From an uncultured Saprospiraceae bacterium (GTDB lineage Bacteria; Bacteroidota; Bacteroidia; Chitinophagales; Saprospiraceae): a stretch of DNA of 40,047 bases. This document shows, in pieces, positions 22,332 to 31,105 of the stretch. The notes under the pieces are model-generated. The model made no database searches and had not been told where the DNA came from. It saw nothing but the letters and a program-made list of their open reading frames with translations. Position 1 is the stretch's first letter; every line of letters begins with the position of its first letter. The DNA lies in the NCBI GenBank assembly GCA_937921595.1, contig CAKZTD010000124.1:1-40047 (forward strand), given 5' to 3'. The position numbers were made by a program, and so were the translations under genes.

Positions 22332-24890
22332 CTATTTCCTAGTTTTCAGGTCTTCCAAATATCGTTCCAATTCTACTTCATCGTAAACTAAAACTTCACG
22401 AGCTTTACTTCCTTCACTCGGCCCGACAATTCCTAGAGACTCTAATTGATCCATAATTCGACCTGCTCGGTTGTAACCGAGTTTAAGCCTTCTTTGAATC
22501 ATAGAGGTAGAACCATGTTGATTCTGTACGACTAAGCGTGCAGCATCAGTGAAGTTTTCGTCAAGGTCAGAAACCTTAAGTTGTCCTCCTTTGGAAGGTC
22601 CATCATCATCGCCATGAAATTCTGGAAGAAAGTATGGTGTTGGATATCCTGGTTGATTATGAATATAATCTAAAACTTTTTCTACTTCAGGTGTGTCTAC
22701 AAAAGCACATTGCAGACGAATGATATCACTACCAAAAGAAAGTAGCATATCTCCACGACCAATCAATCGATCAGCACCACCAGTATCCAGAATGGTTCTG
22801 GAATCCACTTTCGCCGTTACCTTAAAGGCAATACGAGCGGGGAAGTTGGCTTTGATCACCCCGGTGATAATGTTTACTGAAGGTCTTTGTGTTGCGATGA
22901 TTAGGTGAATCCCTACGGCTCTAGAAAGTTGAGCCAAACGACCAATAGGTAATTCAATTTCTTTACCAGCAGTCATAATCAAATCCGCAAACTCATCTAC
23001 TACCAACACAATGAATGGCATAAATTTATGACCATTGTTTGGATTCAAACGTCGATCAACAAATTTTTGATTGTACTCTCGAATATTTCGAGCATGTGCT
23101 TTTTTCAATAGATCATAACGCGTTTCCATCTCAATAATTAGCGAGTTCAAAGTATGGACTACTTTGGTGGTATCGGTTACGATAGGTTCATCCAAGCCTG
23201 GTAAATAAGCAAGGAAGTGATTCTCAATTTTGCTATAAGGGAAAAGTTCAACTTTTTTTGGATCAATCAAAACGAACTTGACCTGTGAAGGGTGTTTTTT
23301 ATATAATAAGGACATCAGGATAACATTGATCCCAACAGATTTACCTTGACCGGTTGCCCCTGCAATAAGCAAGTGAGGCATCTTAGCAAGGTCAGCTACA
23401 AACACTTCGTTCGAAATGGTTTTTCCTAAACCAATAGGAAGATCCATCTTTGCTCGTTTGAATTTATCACTCATCAAAACTTCCTTGAGCGAAACGATCT
23501 GTTTGTTTTTATTTGGTACCTCGATACCGATGGTTCCTTTTCCGGGAATCGGTGCGATGATACGAATACCCAAAGCGGCTAAACTTAAGGCGATATCATC
23601 TTCCAGGTTTTTGATTTTCGAAATACGTACACCAGGAGCTGGGACAATCTCATAAAGTGTAACGGTAGGCCCGATGGTCGCTTTAATTTTTACAATCTCG
23701 ATCTTGTAGTTGAGTAAAGTCTCAATAATTTGATCTTTATTTTGTTCGAGTTCTGCTCGATCGATTTCAACTTTTTGTTCATGATAATCTTCAAGTAAAG
23801 CCAATACTGGATTTTCATAAGAAGACAATTCTAAAGTTGGATCATAAGGCTCGGTATGATTTACGTTTTCAGCAGCGATCTGAGTCTCTGGAGTGATCGA
23901 ATCCTCTCCGTTTGGCTCCTGTACTTCTGGCTGTGAAATTTCTAAACTTGATTCACCTGGTTTAATCGCTTCGTGCTTTTCTCTTTTCTTTTTTGCTAAG
24001 TCAAAAGAAAGTTGTCCTTCTTTTAGGGGATTATGAGTGTCTTCAATAGAAGTTTTGTCTGATACTGTTGATGGAGGTTTTAGTGAGTCAGATGACGGAG
24101 CTCCAGGAGCGACAGGTCGATCTGAAACTACCTCGAAAGAATTTGTTGCGGCAGGTGTCTCACCTTCTGCAAGCTGTCTGCTCGGTCTTAATCCAGTAGT
24201 TGGAGCAGGTTTATGTTCTTCTAATGTTCGTGGTGTAGCTTTTCGTTTTGGCTTTGGGCGACCATTGATCAGGTTGTTAAAATAATCTTTGATCTCTCCA
24301 ATCACACCACTAAAAGTCATTTCATTAAAGTTAGGATTGAAAGTCCAAACAGCAAGACCGATACCTACAAAAAGAATCAAAACGCTAAGACCTATTTTTC
24401 CAACAAAATTGATGAGTTGCTCACAAACTTGTTTTCCGAAAGCACCTCCCCAATTGAATTCAGAACCTTGAAAAATAAAAGCCAGTAAGATGGAACCAGC
24501 AATCAATATCCAAAAGCTTCTCCATAATGTTGGTACATGTTCTTTAAATGGAACCCTACGAATTCTTCCCAATCCAAGGTATACAAGAATAGGAATAAAC
24601 ATAAATGAAACGATTCCAAAACTCCAATAGAAAAACATATTGGAAACTATTGCACCAAGTCTTCCTAGCCAGTTTGCCATTTCAACATCACCTTGAAAAA
24701 GTAATCCCCAGGAGTGTCTGAGTACTCGATCTTGATCAACTTGCCAAGTGAATAGATAAGAGGAAAATGCAATGAATAGATAAAATGCGAGGAATAAACA
24801 GAGGATGCCAACTAGTTTAGGGATACGCTCATCCTTAATACTCATCTTCAGCGAGAGCTGCTTCTTACTCGTGCTCCTTTTTTTAGCCAT
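22332..24890 (-). CDS. ftsK: DNA translocase FtsK
   Basis: FtsK sits at the division septum and pumps chromosomal DNA towards dif so that the chromosomes can be resolved. The 852-residue protein has an N-terminal part with four membrane segments (about 25-185), a linker (about 205-345) that is charged and rich in Pro/Ser/Thr, and the alpha-beta motor: Walker A GATGQGKS (511-518), Walker B IVLVVDEFADL (627-637), with ATQRPSV after it. The C-terminal gamma domain (about 780-850, QRRLKLGYNRAGRIMDQLE), a winged helix, reads the KOPS polarity sequence. The layout is the usual one for Bacteroidota. It is the only gene of its unit; the terminator is close behind. Confidence 0.97.
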   Translation of the reverse strand: MAKKRSTSKKQLSLKMSIKDERIPKLVGILCLFLAFYLFIAFSSYLFTWQVDQDRVLRHSWGLLFQGDVEMANWLGRLGAIVSNMFFYWSFGIVSFMFIPILVYLGLGRIRRVPFKEHVPTLWRSFWILIAGSILLAFIFQGSEFNWGGAFGKQVCEQLINFVGKIGLSVLILFVGIGLAVWTFNPNFNEMTFSGVIGEIKDYFNNLINGRPKPKRKATPRTLEEHKPAPTTGLRPSRQLAEGETPAATNSFEVVSDRPVAPGAPSSDSLKPPSTVSDKTSIEDTHNPLKEGQLSFDLAKKKREKHEAIKPGESSLEISQPEVQEPNGEDSITPETQIAAENVNHTEPYDPTLELSSYENPVLALLEDYHEQKVEIDRAELEQNKDQIIETLLNYKIEIVKIKATIGPTVTLYEIVPAPGVRISKIKNLEDDIALSLAALGIRIIAPIPGKGTIGIEVPNKNKQIVSLKEVLMSDKFKRAKMDLPIGLGKTISNEVFVADLAKMPHLLIAGATGQGKSVGINVILMSLLYKKHPSQVKFVLIDPKKVELFPYSKIENHFLAYLPGLDEPIVTDTTKVVHTLNSLIIEMETRYDLLKKAHARNIREYNQKFVDRRLNPNNGHKFMPFIVLVVDEFADLIMTAGKEIELPIGRLAQLSRAVGIHLIIATQRPSVNIITGVIKANFPARIAFKVTAKVDSRTILDTGGADRLIGRGDMLLSFGSDIIRLQCAFVDTPEVEKVLDYIHNQPGYPTPYFLPEFHGDDDGPSKGGQLKVSDLDENFTDAARLVVQNQHGSTSMIQRRLKLGYNRAGRIMDQLESLGIVGPSEGSKAREVLVYDEVELERYLEDLKTRK

Positions 24891-25323
24891 ACTTAAATTT
24901 GTTCTTTACGTGCCCTAGGGCTCGGAATTTAGTGTTTCTATAGTATTTGCAACTTATTGGGCTTAAAAAGTCAAAAAGTTGCTGTTTGCTACAAAATTAA
25001 TCATTATCCACTGGATTTACGAAGAAATTGGTAGAGGATCTTCATATGTTTGTCAATAATGTGAAAAAAAATACCTCAGTTTTTGGTGATGAAACAGAAT
25101 AGCATACGGTAAAAAATCTATTTTAGTTCCTAAAATTAGAGTAGAATGTACAAGTTTAAAGTAATCTTGCGTTTGAGTTTTTTAAAAATATTTTACTTTT
25201 AACACATTGTAGGCAAATACTTTTATTGATAAGTTATTATTTTTACGAATCGTCATTTGATCACCCATTAATCCTTAAGGAGTAGGAACACATAAGGTGC
25301 CTATCCTCAAAAAGCAGAAAACT
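24891..25323. other. Divergent promoter region of ftsK and the cupin gene
   Basis: About 430 bases with no gene. A minus-strand TAATTTTG box (24992-24999) about 100 bases before ftsK is a possible promoter, without a clear -33 TTG. On the plus side a Shine-Dalgarno-like TAAGGAG (25276-25282) precedes an in-frame GTG at 25297 by 14 bases, so the cupin protein might start nine codons earlier than the ATG I chose. Confidence 0.4.
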
Positions 25324-26178
25324 ATGCTGAATTTAAAGCCAGTTGAGAAGAGGGCGGATTTAAATCGTGAATCTTTTGCAAAGGAATATTTAACAGATTT
25401 GAGGCCAGTTGTATTTTCCAATTTGATGAATAATTGGCCAGGTAAAGAGAAGTGGACCATTGATTTTTTTAAAGAAAATTATGGCGACTTATTAGTTCCA
25501 GTTTACGAAACCAATGTCACACACTTTGGTGAAGGATATATGGAACCCAGAGGGAAAATTCCTTTCAAAGAATATTTAGAAACTATTGAAAAAGGGCCGA
25601 CTAATTTGCGGATGTTCCTTTTTAATATCTTTCGTCATGTTCCTGAACTAACAAATGATTTTTCGAACTTTGATATAATGGATGGTTTCTATGACAACTT
25701 TCCGTACATGTTTTTTGGAGGAGAAGGGTCGACAGTTACTTTGCATTATGATGTCGATTTATCTCATGTTTTTCTTAATCAGTTGCATGGTCGAAAAAGA
25801 GTTGTTCTGATTCCTCCGCAATTTTCGAAAGCGATTTATCAGCATCCTTTTACAGTTGCAAGTTACATTGATGTGAATAATCCCGATTATGAAAAATTTC
25901 CTGCTTTGAAAAAAGTGTGGGGTTATGAGTGTGTTTTGGAGCCTGGTGAAACACTGTTTATGCCAAGCGGGCATTGGCATTATATTGAATATTTGGATGG
26001 TGGCTATTCTATTAGCTTGAGAGCAAATGAGTCTGTTGCTCGTCGAGTAAAAGGTGTTTGGAATATTGCTCGCCATTATGTTGTCGATAAAGGCATGAAT
26101 AAATTGATGGGGGAGAAATGGTTGGAAACCAAAAAGAGAATTGCTCAGCGTAGAGCGGAAGAAGGATTATTTGTTTAG
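25324..26178 (+). CDS. Cupin_8 / JmjC-like Fe(II)- and 2-oxoglutarate-type oxygenase
   Basis: A 284-residue cytoplasmic protein with the cupin-like JmjC fold found in FIH-type hydroxylases. The iron facial triad can be read: His141 and Asp143 in LHYDVD, and the distal His219 in the MPSGHWHYIEYL strand. The RKRVVLIPP strand after the HxD motif and the ECVLEPGETLFMP turn are also characteristic. Such enzymes use 2-oxoglutarate and oxygen, often to hydroxylate a protein side chain; the substrate here is unknown. I start at the ATG 25324; the GTG at 25297 is in frame and is an alternative. It is followed by a good terminator, so it is probably a single-gene unit. No neighbouring gene points to a target. 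Confidence 0.85.
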   Translation: MLNLKPVEKRADLNRESFAKEYLTDLRPVVFSNLMNNWPGKEKWTIDFFKENYGDLLVPVYETNVTHFGEGYMEPRGKIPFKEYLETIEKGPTNLRMFLFNIFRHVPELTNDFSNFDIMDGFYDNFPYMFFGGEGSTVTLHYDVDLSHVFLNQLHGRKRVVLIPPQFSKAIYQHPFTVASYIDVNNPDYEKFPALKKVWGYECVLEPGETLFMPSGHWHYIEYLDGGYSISLRANESVARRVKGVWNIARHYVVDKGMNKLMGEKWLETKKRIAQRRAEEGLFV

Positions 26179-26197
26179 AAATATTTTTAAAAAAAAT

Positions 26198-26237
26198 ATA
26201 TAGCCTGCTGCTTTTCGAAGTGGTAGGCTTTTTTTAG
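26198..26237 (+). terminator. Terminator after the cupin gene
   Basis: Stem from AGCCT (26202-26206) to AGGCT (26225-26229), twelve pairs in total with some G-T pairs around a TTCG tetraloop, followed by seven T. Confidence 0.85.
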
Positions 26238-26302
26238 AGGACGATGAACGAAATAAGACCCACTAAGATCGTCTAAGAATCTTTTTAATAAAAAAACATC
26301 AA

Positions 26303-26554
26303 ATGAAAATTTCAGTAGAAATCAGTATGTATCCTTTAGTGCCAGAATATGCTCCTCCGATTTTAAATTTCCTAGAAGATTTAAATAGTCATGAGGAGGT
26401 GGAGGTAAGAACCAATGGAATGAGTACCCAGCTTTTTGGAGATTATGATGTCGTCATGGATGTTTTGAAAAAAGATATTAAATCTGCTTTTGGAAAAGGA
26501 AACAATGTGTCGATGGTGATGAAGATTTTGAATTTAGATACTTCGGAGTATTAG
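26303..26554 (+). CDS. YkoF / MTH1187 family thiamine-binding-like protein
   Basis: An 83-residue single-domain protein beginning KISVEISMYPLVPEY and containing GMSTQLFGDYDVVMDVLKKDI and SMVMKILNLD. These are the marks of the thiamine-binding (DUF77, YkoF/MTH1187) fold, a small ferredoxin-like domain that in B. subtilis YkoF binds thiamine or hydroxymethylpyrimidine; many other members have unknown ligands. It has no signal peptide and should be cytoplasmic. It is not next to thiamine genes here, so its ligand is open. It begins 124 bases after the cupin gene, beyond that gene's terminator. Confidence 0.8.
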   Translation: MKISVEISMYPLVPEYAPPILNFLEDLNSHEEVEVRTNGMSTQLFGDYDVVMDVLKKDIKSAFGKGNNVSMVMKILNLDTSEY

Positions 26555-26619
26555 TGATTAGCGAATGCTGCAGTCTGATCACGCGACGCAAAAATGAAAA
26601 AGGTCTATTAAACTTTTAC

Positions 26620-26627
26620 TAAATTTG
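26620..26627 (+). promoter_or_regulatory. Possible -7 box for the sigma factor operon
   Basis: TAAATTTG matches the Bacteroidota -7 consensus TAnnTTTG, 95 bases before the sigma factor start. I find no TTG at the expected -33 position, so this is a weak call. Confidence 0.35.
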
Positions 26628-26721
26628 CGAAGAATAATGTTTTTCTAAACTAATCTTTTCATATTTGGGTCTTTGGCTGAAGAATTATGGCCTTTTGCTT
26701 TGAAAAATATAACAATCCACA

Positions 26722-27315
26722 GTGGAGGAACCCAGGAATACAGATGATATACTCGCTATCCAGCTGAAAGCCAATGATGAATCGGCTTTTCAGGAGATAT
26801 TCCGACAGCATTACCCATCCGTTTGTAAAGCCATCCGGCGATTTATTCGAGAATTAAGTACAGTTGAAGATTTAGCACAAGACGTTTTCGTTCGCTTTTG
26901 GGAAAAAAGGCATCAGATCGAAATTAAAACGTCTATTGGAGCTTATATTCATCGAATGGCCATCAATGAAGCGCTTTCATTTTTAAGAAAACAAAAGAAA
27001 TTTCAACAAGATAATATAGATGATTTTAGCTTTTCGAATAAAGAATCAAGCTCGATTGAAGTGATGGAAGGAGAGGAACTTCAAGTTAAAATCAAAAATG
27101 CGATAGATAGTCTACCTCCGAAGTGTCGAACGGTATTTCTTTTGAGCCGTCATGAGGAATTGAGTTATAAAGAAATTGCTGCAAAGCTGGAAATTTCGGT
27201 CAAAACAGTGGAAAATCAGATGGGGAAAGCTTTGAGGGTGATGAGGATGCATTTGAAGGATCATTTGCCAGGATGTTCATTATTGTTGGTGTCTTGGCTA
27301 GAAGTTTTGGGGTAA
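26722..27315 (+). CDS. ECF-type RNA polymerase sigma factor
   Basis: A 197-residue ECF sigma factor of the FecI-like kind typical of Bacteroidota. It begins with GTG at 26722; no in-frame ATG gives a better start. Region 2 (about 20-90) has FRQHYPSVCKAI, the VEDLAQDVFVRFWEKR core-binding and -10 reading helix, and INEALSFLRK. Region 4 (about 120-175) has LPPKCRTVFLLSRHEELSYKEIA and the recognition helix ISVKTVENQMGKAL. The tail is hydrophobic (CSLLLVSWLEVLG), as often in this group. It is followed at 100 bases by a FecR anti-sigma gene and then envelope genes, so it most likely controls this cluster in answer to a signal at the outer membrane. Confidence 0.94.
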   Translation: MEEPRNTDDILAIQLKANDESAFQEIFRQHYPSVCKAIRRFIRELSTVEDLAQDVFVRFWEKRHQIEIKTSIGAYIHRMAINEALSFLRKQKKFQQDNIDDFSFSNKESSSIEVMEGEELQVKIKNAIDSLPPKCRTVFLLSRHEELSYKEIAAKLEISVKTVENQMGKALRVMRMHLKDHLPGCSLLLVSWLEVLG

Positions 27316-27317
27316 AA

Positions 27318-27343
27318 GAAGAGGAGAGGGGTGAGGAGTGAGC
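27318..27343 (+). repeat. GTGAG-rich intergenic sequence, copy 1
   Basis: Right after the sigma factor stop the sequence is rich in GGTGAG and GGAGTG units. The 11-mer GGTGAGGAGTG (27330-27340) recurs exactly at 30973-30983 after another gene of the same cluster, and related GTGAG sequence stands after the last gene of the cluster within a hairpin. Confidence 0.5.
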
Positions 27344-27415
27344 TTAAAAAAATGAAAATAGGATAGGGGTAGATGGAAATATTTACATCATTATAAAAGA
27401 AAAGGGTTTTTAAAG

Positions 27416-28435
27416 ATGGATGATAAGTACATTTCTTTGATCGCGAAGTATCTATCCGGGGATCTGGAAGATAAGGAACGTGAGGTGCTTTTTGAATTGG
27501 TAAACAGTTCAAAAGAGCATAAATCGTACTTTGAAGAGATGCAGAGCCTTTGGGATGTGAGTGGAGAAGAAGAGGAAAATCTTGAAGTAAATACAGATGT
27601 GGCTTGGGCTAAAGTAGCAGGACGAATTAAGCCACAGAATGAGCGTCCTAAGACTTATGAAGGTCCGAAAGTATTCAGAATCGGGCAACTTTTAAGAATT
27701 GCTGCTGTCCTTGTAGGTGTGTTAGGAGCGGTTTGGATGTATAATAATTTTGGTGAATCGACACCGCAAATTGCTCTTTTTGAAACTCAGGATGATGAAC
27801 GAAGAGAAATTAAACTTCCGGATGGTAGTACCGTTTGGTTGAATGAAAATTCAAAATTGACTTATGATGAAAGTTTTGAACCTCGGATCGTAGATCTGGA
27901 AGGAGAAGCTTTTTTCGATGTGGAGCATTTGGATAGTGATCACAAATTTGAAATACGAAGTGGTGAAACTAAGACAACGGTTTTAGGAACTTCCTTTAAT
28001 GTCAGAGCTTATCCGGAAGAAGCGCAAGTTGAGGTGACTGTTGAAACGGGTAGAGTTGTTTTTGAAGAAGAGAAAAAGAAAGCCATTAAAAAAGAAAAGA
28101 AAAAAGTAATTCTTACTGCCGGCGAATCGGGTGTTTATAAAAAGAAAGAAGAAGATGTTTTTAAGCCAGAGAAAGTAATCAATAACGCAGTGGCCTGGAA
28201 GAAAAAGCAATTGGTTTTTGATGATCTTAAAATTGCTGAAGTGATTACTGTATTAGAAAGATATTTTGATGTTGAGGTTGAAGTAGAAAATAAGAATATT
28301 TTGGAATGTACAATTGTAGGGACTTACCCCAATCCTAGTATAGAATCCATGACTCCAGTATTAGAAGCTTTCTTAGGTATTGAGATTAACCAAAATGAAA
28401 ACAAGCTGACTTTCGTTGGTGGAAGTTGCAAATAA
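27416..28435 (+). CDS. FecR-family anti-sigma factor with DUF4974
   Basis: A 339-residue inner-membrane protein that should hold or activate the sigma factor encoded just upstream. The cytoplasmic N-terminal anti-sigma part (about 1-95) has IAKYLSGDLEDKEREVLFELV. One membrane segment lies at about 97-116 (LLRIAAVLVGVLGAVWMY). The periplasmic FecR domain follows (about 125-250), with ReIKLPDGSTVWLNENSKLTY and FEVRS-like core, here KFEIRSGETKTTVLGTSFNVRAY. The last about 70 residues are the DUF4974/STN-like domain (LVFDDLKIAEVITVLERYFDVEVE to FVGGSC). A Lys/Glu-rich insert (about 215-235) is unusual in its density. It ends two bases before the next start codon, so the two genes are tightly linked. 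Confidence 0.93.
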   Translation: MDDKYISLIAKYLSGDLEDKEREVLFELVNSSKEHKSYFEEMQSLWDVSGEEEENLEVNTDVAWAKVAGRIKPQNERPKTYEGPKVFRIGQLLRIAAVLVGVLGAVWMYNNFGESTPQIALFETQDDERREIKLPDGSTVWLNENSKLTYDESFEPRIVDLEGEAFFDVEHLDSDHKFEIRSGETKTTVLGTSFNVRAYPEEAQVEVTVETGRVVFEEEKKKAIKKEKKKVILTAGESGVYKKKEEDVFKPEKVINNAVAWKKKQLVFDDLKIAEVITVLERYFDVEVEVENKNILECTIVGTYPNPSIESMTPVLEAFLGIEINQNENKLTFVGGSCK

Positions 28436-28437
28436 TC

Positions 28438-30075
28438 ATGCTTAGATTATTACTCACCCATATTATTTTTCTTCTCTTTGCTTCAACAATGTTTGGGCAG
28501 AATGTTGATATGGATAAACTGGTCACACTCAACTATACCAATGTTCGAATTGGTGATGCCATCCAAAATATCAGTACTAAATACCAAGTCTATTTTACTT
28601 ACAGTAAACATCATGTTCCCGTTAATCAACGAGTAGATATGGAAGTTTATCAAGTGCCTTTATGGGAAACATTGGATGCGCTTTTTTATGAAACGGATGT
28701 AGTGTATATGAACGTTGGTGATCAGATTATTTTGAAAAAAGGAAAGAAACCAAATCGCAAAAAAGAAGAACCACTTTTTAGTGAGGTGAAACCACCGATG
28801 CGAGCAATTGAACGAGAGGAAGAACCTGTATTTACTGCATCGAATAGACCTTATGAAGAAGTAGAAGAAGTTCCACTTTTAGAAGCCTACAAATATAGTT
28901 TGCCAGAAGTACTTTCAGAACAACCTGAAGAAGAATTGGATACGGAACGATATTATGTAGAAGCTCCGGAGCGAGATTATAGCCAGACGACTGCACAGGT
29001 TTCTATTGTTCCTGCTTTTGGAACCAATATGGATGAGGCTGAAAACCGAACCAATAATTTTTCCTTGAATGTCCTTGGCGGTGAGAATGGTGGGGTTGAT
29101 GGTGTGGAAATTGGTGGCTTTTTTAATAAAGTAAAAAATGATGTTAATGGTGTCCAGATCGCAGGACTTTTCAATGCGGTAGGTGGGGATGTTGGACCAA
29201 GTAAAATCATAGATGGAGAACATAGAAAAACATTTGGAATACAGATCGCTGGTTTGGTGAATACTGCAGACAATGTACGGGCAGTACAAATTGCTGGTTT
29301 GACAAACCTAAATGGTGGAGATTTTCAAGGTGTGCAAATCGCAGGTTTGGGAAGTTGGAATGGTGCGGATGGATATGGTGCCCAAGTGAGTGGTTTGTTT
29401 AATATTAATAGAGGAGATACAAATGTTCAAGTCGCTGGAATAACGAATATTTCGAGAGATGTTGAGGGAACACAAGTAAGCGGTTTGTTCAATCGAGCTA
29501 GAAATGTAGATGGTGTTCAGTTTGCTTTGATTAATGTTTGTGATACGGTTTCCGGAGCTTCGATTGGTTTGCTGAATTTTGTAAGAAGAGGGTATAATCA
29601 AATTGAAATTGGAGGAAGTGAGACCTTGTATGGACAGTTTGCTTTTCGTTTTGGTAGCCGTCGTTTTTACAATATTTTTCAATTCGGATCTCAATTTGGA
29701 GGAACCAATATTTATAGCTTAGGTTATGGTATCGGAACGACGCTTCGTAATTTTAAGAATGAAAAATGGCAATGGAATTTTGAAGGAGTACTTTCTCAGA
29801 TCTCTGAAAATGACCGTTGGTTTAAAGAGTTGAATGTGATTGGTGAATTGCGTTTAACTGCTGAATTTAAAATTTCTAATCGGGCAAGTTTCTATCTTGG
29901 CCCTACTTTTAATGTGATGATTTCTGATCTTTTCGTAGTAGAAGAAGGGGAAACGATCTATGGTTCTACTATACCACAGTATACTATTCATGACAATAAC
30001 AATAGTGACCTAGAGCCTAGGGATTTGAAAGCTTGGATTGGCTTTCGAGCGGGACTTCGTTTTGGACGTAATTGA
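28438..30075 (+). CDS. STN-domain protein fused to surface beta-repeats (LA_2272-like) and a barrel-like end
   Basis: A 545-residue exported protein. I start at the ATG 28438, two bases after the FecR stop. A signal peptide (1-20, ending MFGQ) precedes an STN domain (about 25-100): VTLNYTNVRIGDAIQNIS, YFTYSKHHVP, LWETLDALFYETDV and the final strand DQIILKK. STN is the signalling or docking domain that usually starts TonB-dependent transducers or secretins. An acidic Pro/Glu linker (about 105-185) follows, then about ten repeats of 14-19 residues with the core VQIAGLFN/VQVSGLFN (about 200-360), as in LA_2272 family surface repeat proteins, and a C-terminal beta-barrel-like part. No plug or TonB-box is seen. 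It probably spans from periplasm to the outer membrane and may pass a signal to FecR. Confidence 0.8.
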   Translation: MLRLLLTHIIFLLFASTMFGQNVDMDKLVTLNYTNVRIGDAIQNISTKYQVYFTYSKHHVPVNQRVDMEVYQVPLWETLDALFYETDVVYMNVGDQIILKKGKKPNRKKEEPLFSEVKPPMRAIEREEEPVFTASNRPYEEVEEVPLLEAYKYSLPEVLSEQPEEELDTERYYVEAPERDYSQTTAQVSIVPAFGTNMDEAENRTNNFSLNVLGGENGGVDGVEIGGFFNKVKNDVNGVQIAGLFNAVGGDVGPSKIIDGEHRKTFGIQIAGLVNTADNVRAVQIAGLTNLNGGDFQGVQIAGLGSWNGADGYGAQVSGLFNINRGDTNVQVAGITNISRDVEGTQVSGLFNRARNVDGVQFALINVCDTVSGASIGLLNFVRRGYNQIEIGGSETLYGQFAFRFGSRRFYNIFQFGSQFGGTNIYSLGYGIGTTLRNFKNEKWQWNFEGVLSQISENDRWFKELNVIGELRLTAEFKISNRASFYLGPTFNVMISDLFVVEEGETIYGSTIPQYTIHDNNNSDLEPRDLKAWIGFRAGLRFGRN

Positions 30076-30106
30076 TTCTGGGAGATTTGTTGGTAGTGTG
30101 TTGTGG

Positions 30107-30139
30107 ACACGGATTATGACACAGATTATCACAGAGGGG
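30107..30139 (+). repeat. Imperfect 12-base tandem repeat
   Basis: Two and a half units, ACACGGATTATG (30107-30118), ACACAGATTATC (30119-30130) and ACAGAGGGG (30131-30139), in the gap after the STN/surface-repeat gene. The rest of the gap (30076-30327, 252 bases) holds a small hairpin CTTCGT/ACGAAG and no gene. Confidence 0.6.
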
Positions 30140-30327
30140 ATACTTCGTTTACGAAGACTTACCAATTAACTACTTAGCTGTGTTTCTTTTCTTTTTTCAA
30201 AAAAAATCAAAAAATAAATAGGGGTGATCCTTGCTATTAAGCATCATAAAGGAAACCATGTTTAAATAATTATTGAGGTGATTTGGTTTTGTGAAACGTC
30301 ATCTCTGATCGCTAAATAAAAATCAAA

Positions 30328-30966
30328 ATGAAGAAATTAAATTTATCTTGGAAATTAAATATTAGTATCATTTTATTGCTATTGTGTTTGGGGGCTTTTA
30401 ATCTAGAAGCTCAGCGAACAGAAACTCTTTTTGGAAGAGCAAAATCGATTGGAGCTTTTGGTGGACCGATCATAGAATATCATTATTCAGGTAATGATGT
30501 TGATGTACTTGCAGGTGGTGGAGGTGCATTGATTATTAATGATTTTTGGATTGGAGGTTATGGTGTAGCGAGTGCACCGAGTTCGGTTTTTGATATTCCG
30601 GATATCCGATCTTTAGAGTTTGCTCATGGCGGACTTTGGTTAGGTGGAACTTATAAGCCGCATAATTTATTACACTTTTATTCTAGTGTGAAATTAGGAT
30701 GGGGAGGTATTGGAATTGAGTTTGATGATGATGATTTTGATTATCTCGAAGATGTCTATGTTATTCAACCAGAAGCAGGTTTGGAAGTAAATGTTTTTCG
30801 ATGGTTCCGCGTTGCCGGAGCTGCCAGTTATCGCATTGTAGATGGAATAAGCCCTAACTCCGGATTGGATTCGGATACGTTCAATGGAGTTGGGTTTAAT
30901 TTGACTTTTCGTTTTGGTTTCTTTGGTGGAAATCATTGGAGAAATCATAAAGGAGATTGGGATTAA
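30328..30966 (+). CDS. Small outer-membrane beta-barrel-like protein of the sigma/FecR cluster
   Basis: A 212-residue exported protein with a signal peptide (about 1-29, ending NLEAQ). The mature part consists of amphipathic beta strands rich in Gly and aromatic residues (GAFGGPIIEYHYS, VLAGGGGALIINDFWIGGYGV, HGGLWLGGTY, HFYSSVKLGWGGIGI) and ends with a strand close to the C-terminus (VGFNLTFRFGFFGG), the look of an eight-stranded outer membrane barrel. Acidic loop DDDDFDYLED near residue 135 could bind metal or face the outside. Similar small barrel proteins are often found with ECF/FecR pairs in Bacteroidota, and I cannot name a function. It ends with a short His/Asn/Asp tail rather than the usual final Phe. 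Confidence 0.7.
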   Translation: MKKLNLSWKLNISIILLLLCLGAFNLEAQRTETLFGRAKSIGAFGGPIIEYHYSGNDVDVLAGGGGALIINDFWIGGYGVASAPSSVFDIPDIRSLEFAHGGLWLGGTYKPHNLLHFYSSVKLGWGGIGIEFDDDDFDYLEDVYVIQPEAGLEVNVFRWFRVAGAASYRIVDGISPNSGLDSDTFNGVGFNLTFRFGFFGGNHWRNHKGDWD

Positions 30967-31000
30967 AGTAGAGGTGAGGAGTGTGGGGTGAGAGGTGAAA
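30966..31000 (+). repeat. GTGAG-rich intergenic sequence, copy 2
   Basis: Directly after the stop of the small barrel gene: GTAGAGGTGAGGAGTG (30968-30983) and GGGGTGAGAGGTGA (30985-30998). It shares the 11-mer GGTGAGGAGTG with the copy after the sigma factor gene. Confidence 0.5.
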
Positions 31001-31105
31001 ATCTTGTTGGTTTTTCTGAAATTATTTTGGGATTTAAAGGAATTTTTAAGGCTTGTATTAGCAAGTGCTTGACTGGGATTGCTATGTCCTTCAAAAGCTA
31101 AATCT

